DNA of 64,000 bases from Aliidiomarina minuta (GTDB lineage Bacteria > Pseudomonadota > Gammaproteobacteria > Enterobacterales > Alteromonadaceae), in assembly GCF_003987145.1 (NCBI RefSeq), contig NZ_PIPL01000001.1, positions 1,922,001 through 1,986,000 on the forward strand. Direction: 5' to 3'. Each line of letters begins with the position of its first letter. The stretch's first letter is position 1. The notes under the pieces were generated by a model. It saw nothing but the letters and a program-made list of their open reading frames with translations. It was not told the DNA's origin and ran no database searches. A program made the position numbers and the translations under genes. Positions 43,498 to 52,698 of this stretch are shown here, one piece after another.

Positions 43498-44160
43498 CTA
43501 ACGCCCATCGAGAGTCAGAATAATTCGACTTTGCCCTGGCGCCAGAGCTGGTGATCTATGCACTATGCCCCTGTTCTCGTGGCCTTGCCATCCATCGCCT
43601 TTGAAGAGGGCTACCTCACCGCTTGCAAGTTGTTGAATTTTATCTTGCTGATCGGCATACAACCTGGTTTCTTTGCCGTGCCCCTGGGGCCCCAGATAAT
43701 CTCTGTTCACTGCATTATCGGGCAACCATTCACTGCCGCAGCCCGCATAAGTAGTAATCAGTCGACAGGGTAACTTGTCGGTATGAAAGCGCGGGCACAT
43801 GGCAGCCGTTAACTTTGTCAGACGAACGCCCAACTCCTCAGCTTCCATCAGACATGCATACATATCAGCAACCTGATAGACATCTTCAACAAAAGCCGCC
43901 TTTGCTGCATGTTCAGGCAATTCCTGCTGCAAAACGTCGACTAAATCGTTAAGCCGGGTGATACAGCGTAACTGGTTAAACCCTGAGCCTATGAGATACA
44001 CCAGGTATTGCTGAATCTGGCTGGACAACTGACGCTGCCAACCAGCCAGATTAATATCCTCATTGAAAATATGAGTTAACACATCGACGTCCTGGCTAAA
44101 GACCGCATTACGGCTCACCCGGGTTAGCAATTCCTGATCTTGCAGCTCACTATTATGCAT
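43498..44160 (-). CDS. DUF1826 protein, zinc-regulon associated
   Basis: A 220-residue soluble protein. The sequence style (AMCPRFHTDKLPCRLITTYAG and HRSPALAPGQSRIILTLD, with His/Asp pairs spaced as in a cupin-type dioxygenase) matches DUF1826 as I know it. That family occurs with COG0523 and zinc-uptake genes. Its reaction is unknown. It is transcribed away from zrgA, and a perfect-core Zur box in between can serve both. Confidence 0.78.
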   Translation of the reverse strand: MHNSELQDQELLTRVSRNAVFSQDVDVLTHIFNEDINLAGWQRQLSSQIQQYLVYLIGSGFNQLRCITRLNDLVDVLQQELPEHAAKAAFVEDVYQVADMYACLMEAEELGVRLTKLTAAMCPRFHTDKLPCRLITTYAGCGSEWLPDNAVNRDYLGPQGHGKETRLYADQQDKIQQLASGEVALFKGDGWQGHENRGIVHRSPALAPGQSRIILTLDGR

Positions 44161-44253
44161 AATAATCCTCTACGGATTCGGAGAAATCTTGAAATCTGGT
44201 CAAAAAATCCACTTTAATGGACATTTTGCAGGCGACAGTACTTTACTTTCCAG

Positions 44254-44268
44254 TGTTATATTATAACA
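44254..44268. promoter_or_regulatory. Zur box between DUF1826 gene and zrgA
   Basis: TGTTATATTATAACA, an exact match to the 15-bp Zur core. It lies 94 bp before the DUF1826 start and 121 bp before the zrgA start. Another half-site (TAACATT) overlaps to the right. Confidence 0.88.
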
Positions 44269-44388
44269 TAACATTGGTGAGAGAGTTTTCAACCTGACTT
44301 TATATTTCAGTTGAAAGTGATGTGAGTGGCGGCCAGGGAAGGCTGTTATACAAAACTCATTAGCAGATTATTTAAAAGAGACCCTCTA

Positions 44389-44958
44389 ATGCGCATAACC
44401 TATCTGGCATTTTTCATCGGTTTAATGACTTTACCCGCCGCTCAGGCCATAGCTCATGGCGAACATAGTCATAGTCATAGTCATAGTCATAACGAAGAGC
44501 ATGATCACAGCAAAGATCATACTCAACAGGGCTCTCATGTGCATGGCGTGGCTTACCTCAGCATTGCTATGGCTGAAGGAGAAATACAGATTGAGCTGCA
44601 GGCACCAGCATCAGATATCGTTGGTTTCGAGCATAAACCCGACACGCAGGAGCAAAAAGACGCTATTGATAGCGCTATTGCTCTCTTGCGCCAGGGAGAG
44701 TGGCTTAAACTTCAGCAAGGGACAGACTGCTTGCTGGAAAACGCGAATGCAACCAGCACTCAACTTCAGGGGTCCGGTCACGGCGATTTTTTTGCTGAAC
44801 TCTATTTCCAATGCAACAGCAAGACTCCTGAATATTTCACGGTATCCTTTTTTGAGCACTTCCCATCTGTTGAACGCATCGACACTCAATGGTTAAGCGA
44901 CATGAACCATGGCAGTCAACGTCTGACACCTGGCAACGCCCGCCTGCAATTCAATTAG
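44389..44958 (+). CDS. zrgA: ZrgA-like zinc-binding protein (DUF2796)
   Basis: A 189-residue protein. The ATG at 44389 opens a signal peptide; the longer frame from 44326 would bury it. Just after cleavage there is a His-rich tail of about 30 residues (HGEHSHSHSHSH, HDHSKDH, HVHG), encoded partly by a 6-bp tandem repeat. The rest matches DUF2796 (VHGVAYLSIAMAEGEIQIELQAPA-type opening at about residue 53). In Vibrio, ZrgA works with an ABC pair and DUF3299 protein in zinc acquisition. The 3' end overlaps the convergent DUF3299 gene by 4 nt. Confidence 0.87.
   Translation: MRITYLAFFIGLMTLPAAQAIAHGEHSHSHSHSHNEEHDHSKDHTQQGSHVHGVAYLSIAMAEGEIQIELQAPASDIVGFEHKPDTQEQKDAIDSAIALLRQGEWLKLQQGTDCLLENANATSTQLQGSGHGDFFAELYFQCNSKTPEYFTVSFFEHFPSVERIDTQWLSDMNHGSQRLTPGNARLQFN
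44464..44490 (+). repeat. CATAGT tandem repeat encoding His-Ser pairs
   Basis: Four and a half perfect copies of CATAGT in the zrgA coding region. The 6-bp unit keeps frame, so slippage would change the number of His-Ser pairs without breaking the gene. Confidence 0.8.
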
Positions 44959-45512
44959 AATTGATACTTTTCCATCTCCAAGAGCTCCATCGAATAGGCA
45001 GCATGACCCATATCATGCTGCTTTTCACTGATCTTGAGTCGCCCGGTAAACCAAAAAGCCGTATACATACTTTCCACCCTCAGGGGCGGCGCATTATCCA
45101 CATCAGCAACATAAATCAGCTGATTCGGCGGCGGTGGCGGCACATGAATACAGGCGCCAAAATAAGGCACAATAAAAAAGCTTAGCACTCGTTGGTCATC
45201 GTCTACATCCAGCGGCACCACAAAACCTGGCAGTCTGATAATGTTGTTCTCGTAAGCGTCCACCACTTCGGTGGAGGTTAATATTTCATTCCAGGCATCA
45301 GCATAAGGGTCTTCCCAGTCGTCAGTAAAAGGATCCGTGGCATCTTCGCTGTAATCGTGCTCCACCATAGGTATGTCATCTAACATCTGCAGTATGTGAG
45401 CAGGCATCAGATCTTCCCACTCTATGCTGTACACCTTTTCATCCGCATATAACGGTTGCAGCCCGGCAAAAACAAGCAATGCCAAGCCTACTAAACTTCT
45501 TTGAAAAATCAT
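44955..45512 (-). CDS. DUF3299 secreted protein, Zrg system component
   Basis: A 185-residue protein starting at the ATG at 45512 (a GTG 9 nt earlier is possible), with a signal peptide ending LYA-D. The DUF3299 core is clear: IIRLPGFVVPLD, FIVPYFGACIHVPPPPPNQ. The Cys-His-Pro-rich loop may bind metal. The gene is head to head with the ABC ATPase gene, and a Zur box lies between them. In Vibrio Zrg loci DUF3299 genes accompany ZrgA. Confidence 0.87.
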   Translation of the reverse strand: MIFQRSLVGLALLVFAGLQPLYADEKVYSIEWEDLMPAHILQMLDDIPMVEHDYSEDATDPFTDDWEDPYADAWNEILTSTEVVDAYENNIIRLPGFVVPLDVDDDQRVLSFFIVPYFGACIHVPPPPPNQLIYVADVDNAPPLRVESMYTAFWFTGRLKISEKQHDMGHAAYSMELLEMEKYQF

Positions 45513-45525
45513 CAGACTCACTGTA

Positions 45526-45540
45526 TGTTATGGTATAACA
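45526..45540. promoter_or_regulatory. Zur box between DUF3299 and ABC ATPase genes
   Basis: TGTTATGGTATAACA, two central mismatches from the Zur core but with intact half-sites. It lies 13 bp before the DUF3299 ATG and 26 bp before the ATPase ATG, so it can repress both. Confidence 0.82.
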
Positions 45541-45566
45541 TAACTCGCAACCTTACTTAAAACCCC

Positions 45567-46256
45567 ATGCTAAATCAATATCAACCTATACGGGTTTCCG
45601 ATCTTAAATTTCAATGGAATAAGAAATCCAACTGGCAACTCAATATCGCAGAGCTGCAGATCCAACGCGGTGAACATACCTTTATAAAAGGCGCATCCGG
45701 TAGTGGTAAAAGCACCCTGCTCAGTCTGTTAGCGGGCCTGACGACGGCACAAACTGGACAGATCTGGATTAACGGCAAGAGTCTGCAAACATCGGCGCGT
45801 AAGCGAGATCGACTGCGGGCGCAGCATATAGGTTTCGTTTTTCAGCAACTCAATCTAATCCCCTATCTTTCCCTGCGCGAGAATATCCTGCTACCCGCTT
45901 ATTTTGCTAAAGAACGACTGCAGGAACTGGTGCCCCGTGCTGATATGCTGCTGGAACGGCTGGGTCTTGGCGACATAGATCCGGACACACAAGCGAACAA
46001 ACTCAGTATTGGCCAACAGCAACGGGTTGCCATAGCCCGTGCTTTAATTACTAAACCCAGTATTCTGATCGCCGACGAACCCACTTCAGCACTGGACACT
46101 GATAACCGTGATGGCTTTTTGCAGCTACTGATTCGTGAAAGCGAAGCTTGTGGCACTACCATAGTTTTTGTCAGCCACGATGAGGGGCTGCGCAGCCATT
46201 TCCCGCGCACCTTGCGCATGCAGGAAAGCGCACCGGGGGTTATGACATGTTTCTAA
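45567..46256 (+). CDS. zrgB: ABC transporter ATP-binding protein of the Zrg-like zinc system
   Basis: A 229-residue ATPase with Walker A GASGSGKST, Walker B ILIADEP and switch His in VSHDE. The signature reads LSIGQQQR instead of LSGGQQQR. It belongs to the LolD/MacB group and overlaps the permease gene by 10 nt. The zrg name is given by context (Zur box, DUF2796 and DUF3299 neighbours) and the letter is uncertain. Confidence 0.85.
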   Translation: MLNQYQPIRVSDLKFQWNKKSNWQLNIAELQIQRGEHTFIKGASGSGKSTLLSLLAGLTTAQTGQIWINGKSLQTSARKRDRLRAQHIGFVFQQLNLIPYLSLRENILLPAYFAKERLQELVPRADMLLERLGLGDIDPDTQANKLSIGQQQRVAIARALITKPSILIADEPTSALDTDNRDGFLQLLIRESEACGTTIVFVSHDEGLRSHFPRTLRMQESAPGVMTCF

Positions 46257-47503
46257 AAATCACCTTAAAAAGCCTGCTCAGCCGTCGTGGCACTGTATTG
46301 ATGACGGTGCTTACACTGGCTATCAGCCTGAGCCTGCTCTTTAGCATTGAACACATTCGCCAGCAGGCAAAAGCCAGCTTTACCAGTTCAGTCTCCGGAA
46401 CCGATCTTATTGTTGGTGCCCGCTCCGGTCAATTGAACCTGCTGTTATACTCCATTTTCCGGGTTGGTAACCCCACCAACAATATATCCTGGGATACTTA
46501 CCAACATATAAAACAGCACCGTCAGATTGAATGGACGGTGCCTATTTCACTGGGTGATTCGCACCAGGGTTACCGCGTTATTGGCACTAATGGCGACTAC
46601 TTCAGGCATTTTAAATATGCCCGCCAACAGCCACTGTCGTTTTCCGCAGGCGAGCCCTTCGGGCAACTCTATGATGTAGTCCTGGGGGCGGAAGTAGCCC
46701 GTGATCTGGGTTATACGCTGGGCGATGAAATCGTCATTTCCCATGGCACCGGCTCAACCAGCTTTATGCATCACGACGACAAGCCTTTTACCGTGGTTGG
46801 TATTTTACAGACCACCGGCACGCCTGTAGATAAAAGCCTGCATGTATCCCTTGAGGCCATTGAAGCCATTCACCTGGACTGGCAACACGGAGCGCCGATG
46901 CCAGGCCAGTCTGTGTCCGCTGAAGAAGCCATGCAAAAGGACTTAACCCCTGAGGCGATTACTGCTTTTCTGGTAGGCATGAAATCACGGGTTGCCAGCT
47001 TCACGGTGCAACGACAGATCAATGACTACCGCAATGAACCTCTGACCGCTATTCTTCCCGGCGTAGCATTGGCTGAATTATGGCAAATGCTGTCCAGTGT
47101 CGAGAATCTGCTACGCATTATCAGTGCCTTAGTGTTATTCGCTGCTTTTGCGGGCCTGGTCACTACCTTGCTGGCATCAATGAAAGAGCGGGAACGGGAA
47201 ATTGCTATATTGCGAGCTACCGGAGCACGGCCTGTCACCATTTTCCTGCTGATTCAGGCTGAAGTTATTGGCATTACCCTGGCCGCTTTAGTAAGTGCGC
47301 TGGCTTTTGTGCAAGGCATACTTTATTTTGGTCAGTCGTACCTGGCCGAACGTTTTGGCATTATGATTAGCGCCCAGTTACTGAACAGGACCACAGTCGA
47401 CATTTCGCTGCTGATTTTGATCAGCGCTATAGTCATCGCTTGTGTACCTGCCATTACGGCCTATCGTAAAGCTTTGAATAAAGGGCTGGCACCGCGTATT
47501 TAG
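46247..47503 (+). CDS. zrgC: FtsX-type ABC permease of the Zrg-like zinc system
   Basis: A 418-residue permease with one N-terminal helix (about 16-34), a periplasmic domain and three C-terminal helices. It carries the coupling segment KEREREIAILRATGARP. FtsX-type permeases do not import ions directly in known cases, so its part in zinc uptake (perhaps placing or releasing ZrgA-type proteins) is open. It is cotranscribed with the ATPase from the Zur-boxed promoter. A hairpin follows the gene. Confidence 0.85.
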   Translation: MFLKITLKSLLSRRGTVLMTVLTLAISLSLLFSIEHIRQQAKASFTSSVSGTDLIVGARSGQLNLLLYSIFRVGNPTNNISWDTYQHIKQHRQIEWTVPISLGDSHQGYRVIGTNGDYFRHFKYARQQPLSFSAGEPFGQLYDVVLGAEVARDLGYTLGDEIVISHGTGSTSFMHHDDKPFTVVGILQTTGTPVDKSLHVSLEAIEAIHLDWQHGAPMPGQSVSAEEAMQKDLTPEAITAFLVGMKSRVASFTVQRQINDYRNEPLTAILPGVALAELWQMLSSVENLLRIISALVLFAAFAGLVTTLLASMKEREREIAILRATGARPVTIFLLIQAEVIGITLAALVSALAFVQGILYFGQSYLAERFGIMISAQLLNRTTVDISLLILISAIVIACVPAITAYRKALNKGLAPRI

Positions 47504-47557
47504 TAGCATAGTCGACTCGTGGTAAAGAAAGTATAACTCTGCTAAGCTCCTTTCAAT

Positions 47558-47577
47558 CAGGGCCTTTAACGGCCCTG
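47558..47577 (+). terminator. hairpin after the Zrg-like permease
   Basis: CAGGGCC, a 6-nt loop, GGCCCTG. The T-rich stretch after it is imperfect (TTCCGGACTTTT), and a second small stem TTCCG/CGGAA overlaps it. A probable terminator. Confidence 0.5.
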
Positions 47578-47649
47578 TTCCGGACTTTTCGGAAGACCTT
47601 AAGCACGGCATGATGTTATACTGCTCTGACTATTCTGCGAGGATTAAGC

Positions 47650-48396
47650 ATGAAAACACCCACAAGAAACCGACCGCAGAGCATTCATTCCTGGGTTGCC
47701 CAAGAATTGGGGTCGAGAATTGTGAGTGGTGTGTATCCTCCAGGCGATTACATACCCAATGAAAATAACATTGGCGAAGAACTTGGCGTATCCAGAACTA
47801 CCCTGCGTGAAGCTTTTAAGTTGCTCACCGCTAAAGGTTTAATTGAGTCCCGCCCTAAACTGGGTACTCGAATCCGACCGCGCAAGAATTGGAATATGTT
47901 TGACGCCGAAGTGCTGCGCTGGTGTTTTAATACCAATCCGGACCCTAAGTTTTATATGTCGTTGTACGAAATGCGAGAAATCATAGAACCCAATGCGGCT
48001 AGTCTGGCAGCAATGCATCGCACAGACGAACAAATAACAGTCTTAGCCCAGGCCTATCAGGACATGGAATCCGCCAAGTTAGGCACTGATCAGGTTTATA
48101 AAAGCGATCTGGATTTTCACCTGGCGCTGCTGGAAGCGACGAACAATGAGTTCATGGCGTCTCTGGGCATGACCATAGAAACCGCGCTGGAAAGTTCTTT
48201 TCGTTTAAGCAGTGCGATAGCAGAAGAATATGTCGACTCTCTGCCAGGGCACAAAGCCGTGTACCTGGCGATCAAAGATGGTGACCCAGAGCGCGCTAAG
48301 TTTGAGATGCAAGCTCTGCTAACCCACGCTAAGCACGCTCTGGAACACACCTTAGCTGAGCTCGAACAGCTACCTCAGATTGATACCCAGAGCTAA
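47650..48396 (+). CDS. GntR/FadR-family transcriptional regulator
   Basis: A 248-residue regulator with an N-terminal winged helix (YIPNENNIGEELGVSRTTLREAFKLL) and an all-helical FCD effector domain (DLDFHLALLEATNNEFM, with Asp and His as usual metal ligands). FCD regulators typically sense sugar acids and control their breakdown. Next to it only remnants of a sugar-acid locus survive (a GguC/AraD1-type 3' end and a TonB receptor 3' end), so its original targets seem lost. Confidence 0.88.
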   Translation: MKTPTRNRPQSIHSWVAQELGSRIVSGVYPPGDYIPNENNIGEELGVSRTTLREAFKLLTAKGLIESRPKLGTRIRPRKNWNMFDAEVLRWCFNTNPDPKFYMSLYEMREIIEPNAASLAAMHRTDEQITVLAQAYQDMESAKLGTDQVYKSDLDFHLALLEATNNEFMASLGMTIETALESSFRLSSAIAEEYVDSLPGHKAVYLAIKDGDPERAKFEMQALLTHAKHALEHTLAELEQLPQIDTQS

Positions 48397-48402
48397 TCAG
48401 CC

Positions 48403-48858
48403 CTATGCCAGGCTTTTCACCTTAATCGGCTTACCTGCAGCTTCTACTGCCAATGTGTTTTGCAACGAACGACCAAAACCTTCCGCTGTAATTTCAAATA
48501 CATCGCCGCCACGGGTCGTTATGCCATCGCCAAAACTCAGGGTAGCAGTGCCGAAGAAATGCATATGCGCATCGCCAGGCCGGCAGAATTGCGGATATTT
48601 AAAGTGATGCCCTTCCAGGTTGGCAATGCTGTGCGACATATTATCTTCACCACTGACAAAAGGTTTTTCCCAGATCACCTTCTGATCCCGCACTATACGT
48701 GACTGACCGGTCACATGGGCTGGTAACTCACCTAACAGTATTTCCGGACCCAACGCGCACTGCCGCAGCTTTGAATGGGCCAGGTACAAATAGTTTTGCC
48801 TCTCGGTTACATGGTCCGAGAATTCGTTACCCAGCGCAAAACCAATGCGGTAGGGCTG
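48403..48858 (-). pseudogene. 3' fragment of a GguC/AraD1-type (fumarylacetoacetate hydrolase family) gene
   Basis: The frame encodes the C-terminal 150 residues of a GguC/AraD1-like protein, recognisable by PYRIGFALGNEFSDH, YLAHSKLRQCALGPE, HMHFFGTATLSFGDG and GDVFEI. It runs without a start codon up to about 48858, where a TonB receptor sequence in the opposite direction begins. The missing N-terminal half (about 180 residues) was lost by deletion. AraD1-type enzymes dehydrate keto-deoxy sugar acids. Confidence 0.8.
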
Positions 48859-49527
48859 GGCGACGGCGGCAATGCTGAACTACAACCGGTCGAAGCGACC
48901 AATTTCGACTTCGGGGCCGAGTATTACTTTGGCGAAACCTCAGCTATTTATGGCACCCTGTTCTATCGCGACGTAGAAAACTGGATAGAACCGAGCACAA
49001 CCAATGAAACCTATGATGACCAGGTTTACAGCGTAACCCGTCCGACTAACTCTGGTAGCGGTGAGATGAAGGGGCTGGAGCTGGGCTTACAATACTTCCC
49101 GGATGCTGTACCTGAGTGGTTGCATGGTATAGGCATTCAAACCAGCTATACCTATATTGATGCCCATACGACCTCTGAAGATGGCTCTGAACAACCTATG
49201 CTGGGCGTGTCTGAGAATTCTTTAAGTGCTGTTCTGGTATATGAAAAAGGCCCCTTCAATGCACGTCTGTCACATACCTATCGCGATGACCATTTAGTCG
49301 AATTTAATAACACGGCCAATATGCCATCGCAGGTAATAGCCAAGTCACTGAACTTCACTGATTTCTCAGCAGGTTATCAGGTCACAGATGAATTGATTGT
49401 GACTTTCGATGCCACAAATATCTTTGGTGAAAAGTATCAGGATTACTTCGGCGACCCGTCTTTGTTTAACCGCGACACCCGCCGTTATTCAACAACCTAC
49501 TCACTGGGTTTCCGTTATAGTTTCTAA
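48858..49527 (+). pseudogene. 3' fragment of a TonB-dependent receptor gene
   Basis: About 220 residues of barrel: GDGGNAELQPVEATNFD, repeated strand-loop pairs, LIVTFDATNIFGEKYQDYFGD and the terminal YSLGFRYSF. The plug, TonB box and first two thirds of the barrel are missing. The fragment starts at the deletion junction with the GguC/AraD1-type remnant. Style suggests a carbohydrate receptor. A good terminator still follows. Confidence 0.85.
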
Positions 49528-49564
49528 GAAATAGTTCTTAAAAAAGGCTCTGTGAATAAAATCT

Positions 49565-49601
49565 AAGTCCCGGTCATTAATGAAATGCCCGGGACTTTTT
49601 T
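49565..49601 (+). terminator. intrinsic terminator after the TonB receptor remnant
   Basis: AAGTCCCGG and CCGGGACTT pair over nine positions, followed by TTTTTT. It also covers the 3' end of the convergent RND gene. Confidence 0.87.
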
Positions 49602-52600
49602 ATAGCTCGCCGCGTTGCTCAGCTGCATCCATCTCGGACTTCAGTCGTTCACTTTCGTCCGCGCGAGGTTTCGTAAAACGGGCCAGCGCCAGATAAAGAA
49701 CCGGGGTCAGATACAAGGTAAAAACCACAGCAATGCCCAAACCACCGAAAACAACCCAGCCAATAGCATTCCTTGCTTCCGCACCCGCGCCGCTAGATAA
49801 GATAAGAGGTAACGCCCCCAGTAAAGTAGACAACAGGGTCATGGTGATAGGACGTAAACGAATTTTAGCCGCTTCTTCAACCGCTTTACGCACAGCATAA
49901 CCACGGTCTCTCAGTTGATCCGCAAACTCAACTAGCAGGATGGCGTTTTTAGCGAGCAACCCTATAAGCATCACCAACCCGATTTGCGAATATATATTGA
50001 TCGATGTTCCCGTTATAAAGAGCGCAAACAAGGCAGCTGCAATACCAAAAGGTACCGTCGTCATAACCACCACTGCACTATTGGCACTTTCAAATTGCGC
50101 AGCCAGGACTAAAAAAACAATAATAAACGCCAGTACATAGGTCAGCGTCACTTCCCGTGCCGTCTCTTCAAAAGTCAGAGCTTCGCCCAGAAACACCAAG
50201 CCTATCTGGTCCGGCAGGTTAGCGAAGGCCAACTCACGCACTTCGTTCACCGCCCTTTCCATGGATATCCCCGGACCCAGTTCCATTTCCAGCTCAATAG
50301 CACGACGTTGCGACTGACGCTCCAGCTCCGCCGCAACACCTTCTTCTGATATATAAGCCAGACTGGATAAGGGCACCAGACTGCCATTCACCGAGCCAAC
50401 ATAAAGATTATTTAAATCTGTCGGGTCCACCACACGAGTGCGATCAGCCTGCAGAATAACGGGTACTGACTGGTCACCAACATTCAGGTCGGCAACGTCA
50501 TCACCGTTAACAGCAACGCGCAACGTAGTCGCAATGTCGGACAAAGGAACACCCAGCTCCTCTGCCCGGCGCCTGTCTATATTTACCCGCAACTGTGGCT
50601 GCGTCGGTTGATAAGATATTTGCGGGTTACCTAATTCAGGAAGCTCCTGTTGAATCAGGTCAGCAAAATCCTGCGCCGCAGCGTAAATACCAGCGTACGT
50701 TTCACCAGTTAGTGCTAGTTGAAGACCTCCGCCGCCCTGGCCCCTTAAATTAAGACTGTTCGACCCGAATGCCCGTCCGGGCGCACCAGGGATAGAAGAC
50801 AATGGGCCACGTATTTCCCCTATAATTTCCTGTTGCGAACGATCTCTGTCGCTCCAGTTTTTAAGCGGTACCGTAATAAACACTAAATTAGGGTCCCATT
50901 GCCCCACGACGGTATAAATGGAGTCAACATCACCTTCGTCGACATACGGAAGAAGAATATCTTCCATACGATCCGCTTGCCGATCCATGAAGTTAAGCCC
51001 CACGCCGTCTGGTCCACGGGCAAAAATCCGGATAACACCACGATCTTCATCGGGCATCAGTTCATTATCCAGAACCTGATATACACTACCGGCACCTATC
51101 GCTGCCAGTAAGCAAGCAGCAAATATCCACCAGGCATGGTTAAGTGAAAAGTTCAGACTTTTTGCATACCCGCTCACTAATTTATGACCCAGCGGAGCCA
51201 ACCTGTTTTTACTGTTTTTCTTAATTGGCAAACGGGCTGTCAGCGCGGGTACTAATGACAAAGCAACAAAGGAGGAAATAATAACCGCCGCTGCGAGCAC
51301 GCCACCAAACTCACGAAACAGGCGACCTGCAGTCGAAGGTAAAAAAGCAATAGGCACAAAAACAGCCACCAATACGGCTGTTGTAGCTACTACCGCAAAA
51401 AACACTTCTCTTGTACCCAACACTGCAGCAGCGCGCGCACCTAATCCCAAAGCCCGGCGTCGCTGAATATTTTCAGTCACTACAATAGCGTCATCGACAA
51501 TAAGACCGGTAGCCAACACCAGTGCCAGCAGCGTTAATATATTAATTGAGAATCCCAACAGCCAGATAGCCGCCACCGCACCGAACAACGATACTGGTAT
51601 AGCTATCGCCGGCACTATAGTGGCCCGCCAGGAGCCGATAAACACTCGAAGGGTAATAATAACCAGCAGAATAGTCAGGATAAGGGAGGTGATGACCTCC
51701 TGAACCGAACCGCGGATAAACTCGGCATCATCGGAAGTTACCTGCATTTGTAAATCCGGGAAACGGGCCTCAAGCTGCTTAACCAGCGCTAATACTTCAT
51801 TGGAAATTTGTATGGTATTGGAGCCTGCCTGACGTATCACACCCAGCCCGATGACGGGGCGGCCATCCAGGCGGACCATGCTTTGCGCATCAGCAGGGCC
51901 AAAATAAACACTAGCGATATCACCGATACGCGTATCACCGGAGACGATAATGTTTTCAACCTGTTCCGCGGTAATTGAAGTCGCATCAGCACGCACTATA
52001 ATTTGCTGATCAGTGGAGCGCAGACTGCCCGCTGGCACATCAAAAGGAGCCTGACGCAAAGCGTCTGCTACCTGGGTGACGGAAAGATCAAAGCTGGTCA
52101 GTCTCATGGGGTCTAAAACGACCCGCAGCACACGCCGCCGGTCGCCATCGAGACGCACATCCGCCACGCCGGGAATATTTAAAAACCGCGGAGCAAGGTC
52201 GGTCTCAATGCGTTCCGTCATAGTTTCCAAATCCAGACTTTCGCTCGACACCGCAATGCTGACCACCGACTGGGCGTCATTATCGGCTTTAATAATAGCC
52301 AGCCGCTCGACACCATCCGGTAACTCACGCTGCACCCGGCTTACCGACTCCCGGGTTTCATTAGCCGCGTTGTCCAAATCAATACCCGGACGAAACTCCA
52401 CTACAATGCGGGTACTGCCTTCTTCACTAGACGCCCTTATTGAGCGCACACCACTAACCCGCGCAACCGCCCCCTCCAGTCGGCTGGTCACTTCGGTATC
52501 CACAGTTTCCGGCGCTGCGCCAGGGAAAGCTGCAGTCACGGTAACTACCGGTCGGTCTACATTAGGAAGTTCACGCACTTCAAGACCGCTTATCGCCGCT

Positions 52601-52698
52601 ATTCCCGCTATTACAATTAACAGGTTGAGTACGACTATCAAAACCGGTCGGCGGATCGATAGCGAGGGTAAATCCTTATCATCAGACCGCCGGCTCAT
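49600..52698 (-). CDS. RND efflux pump, HAE1/AcrB family
   Basis: A 1032-residue inner-membrane proton-driven pump with 12 helices and two large periplasmic loops. Landmarks are RRPVLIVVLNLLIV at the start, LATGLIVDDAIVVTENIQRR (with proton-relay Asp) in the fourth helix, and the C-terminal repeat LVMLIGLLAKNAILLVEFAD. It exports drugs or lipophilic compounds with the adaptor encoded upstream (4-nt overlap) and an outer-membrane channel not found here. Confidence 0.94.
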   Translation of the reverse strand: MSRRSDDKDLPSLSIRRPVLIVVLNLLIVIAGIAAISGLEVRELPNVDRPVVTVTAAFPGAAPETVDTEVTSRLEGAVARVSGVRSIRASSEEGSTRIVVEFRPGIDLDNAANETRESVSRVQRELPDGVERLAIIKADNDAQSVVSIAVSSESLDLETMTERIETDLAPRFLNIPGVADVRLDGDRRRVLRVVLDPMRLTSFDLSVTQVADALRQAPFDVPAGSLRSTDQQIIVRADATSITAEQVENIIVSGDTRIGDIASVYFGPADAQSMVRLDGRPVIGLGVIRQAGSNTIQISNEVLALVKQLEARFPDLQMQVTSDDAEFIRGSVQEVITSLILTILLVIITLRVFIGSWRATIVPAIAIPVSLFGAVAAIWLLGFSINILTLLALVLATGLIVDDAIVVTENIQRRRALGLGARAAAVLGTREVFFAVVATTAVLVAVFVPIAFLPSTAGRLFREFGGVLAAAVIISSFVALSLVPALTARLPIKKNSKNRLAPLGHKLVSGYAKSLNFSLNHAWWIFAACLLAAIGAGSVYQVLDNELMPDEDRGVIRIFARGPDGVGLNFMDRQADRMEDILLPYVDEGDVDSIYTVVGQWDPNLVFITVPLKNWSDRDRSQQEIIGEIRGPLSSIPGAPGRAFGSNSLNLRGQGGGGLQLALTGETYAGIYAAAQDFADLIQQELPELGNPQISYQPTQPQLRVNIDRRRAEELGVPLSDIATTLRVAVNGDDVADLNVGDQSVPVILQADRTRVVDPTDLNNLYVGSVNGSLVPLSSLAYISEEGVAAELERQSQRRAIELEMELGPGISMERAVNEVRELAFANLPDQIGLVFLGEALTFEETAREVTLTYVLAFIIVFLVLAAQFESANSAVVVMTTVPFGIAAALFALFITGTSINIYSQIGLVMLIGLLAKNAILLVEFADQLRDRGYAVRKAVEEAAKIRLRPITMTLLSTLLGALPLILSSGAGAEARNAIGWVVFGGLGIAVVFTLYLTPVLYLALARFTKPRADESERLKSEMDAAEQRGEL

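Noticed and set aside
44464..44490. CATAGT repeat as a CRISPR-like or non-coding array
   Set aside because: It lies in frame inside zrgA and encodes a His-rich tail.
47608..47622. GATGTTATACTGC resembling a Zur box before the GntR gene
   Set aside because: Only one half-site is present and the palindrome is not completed.
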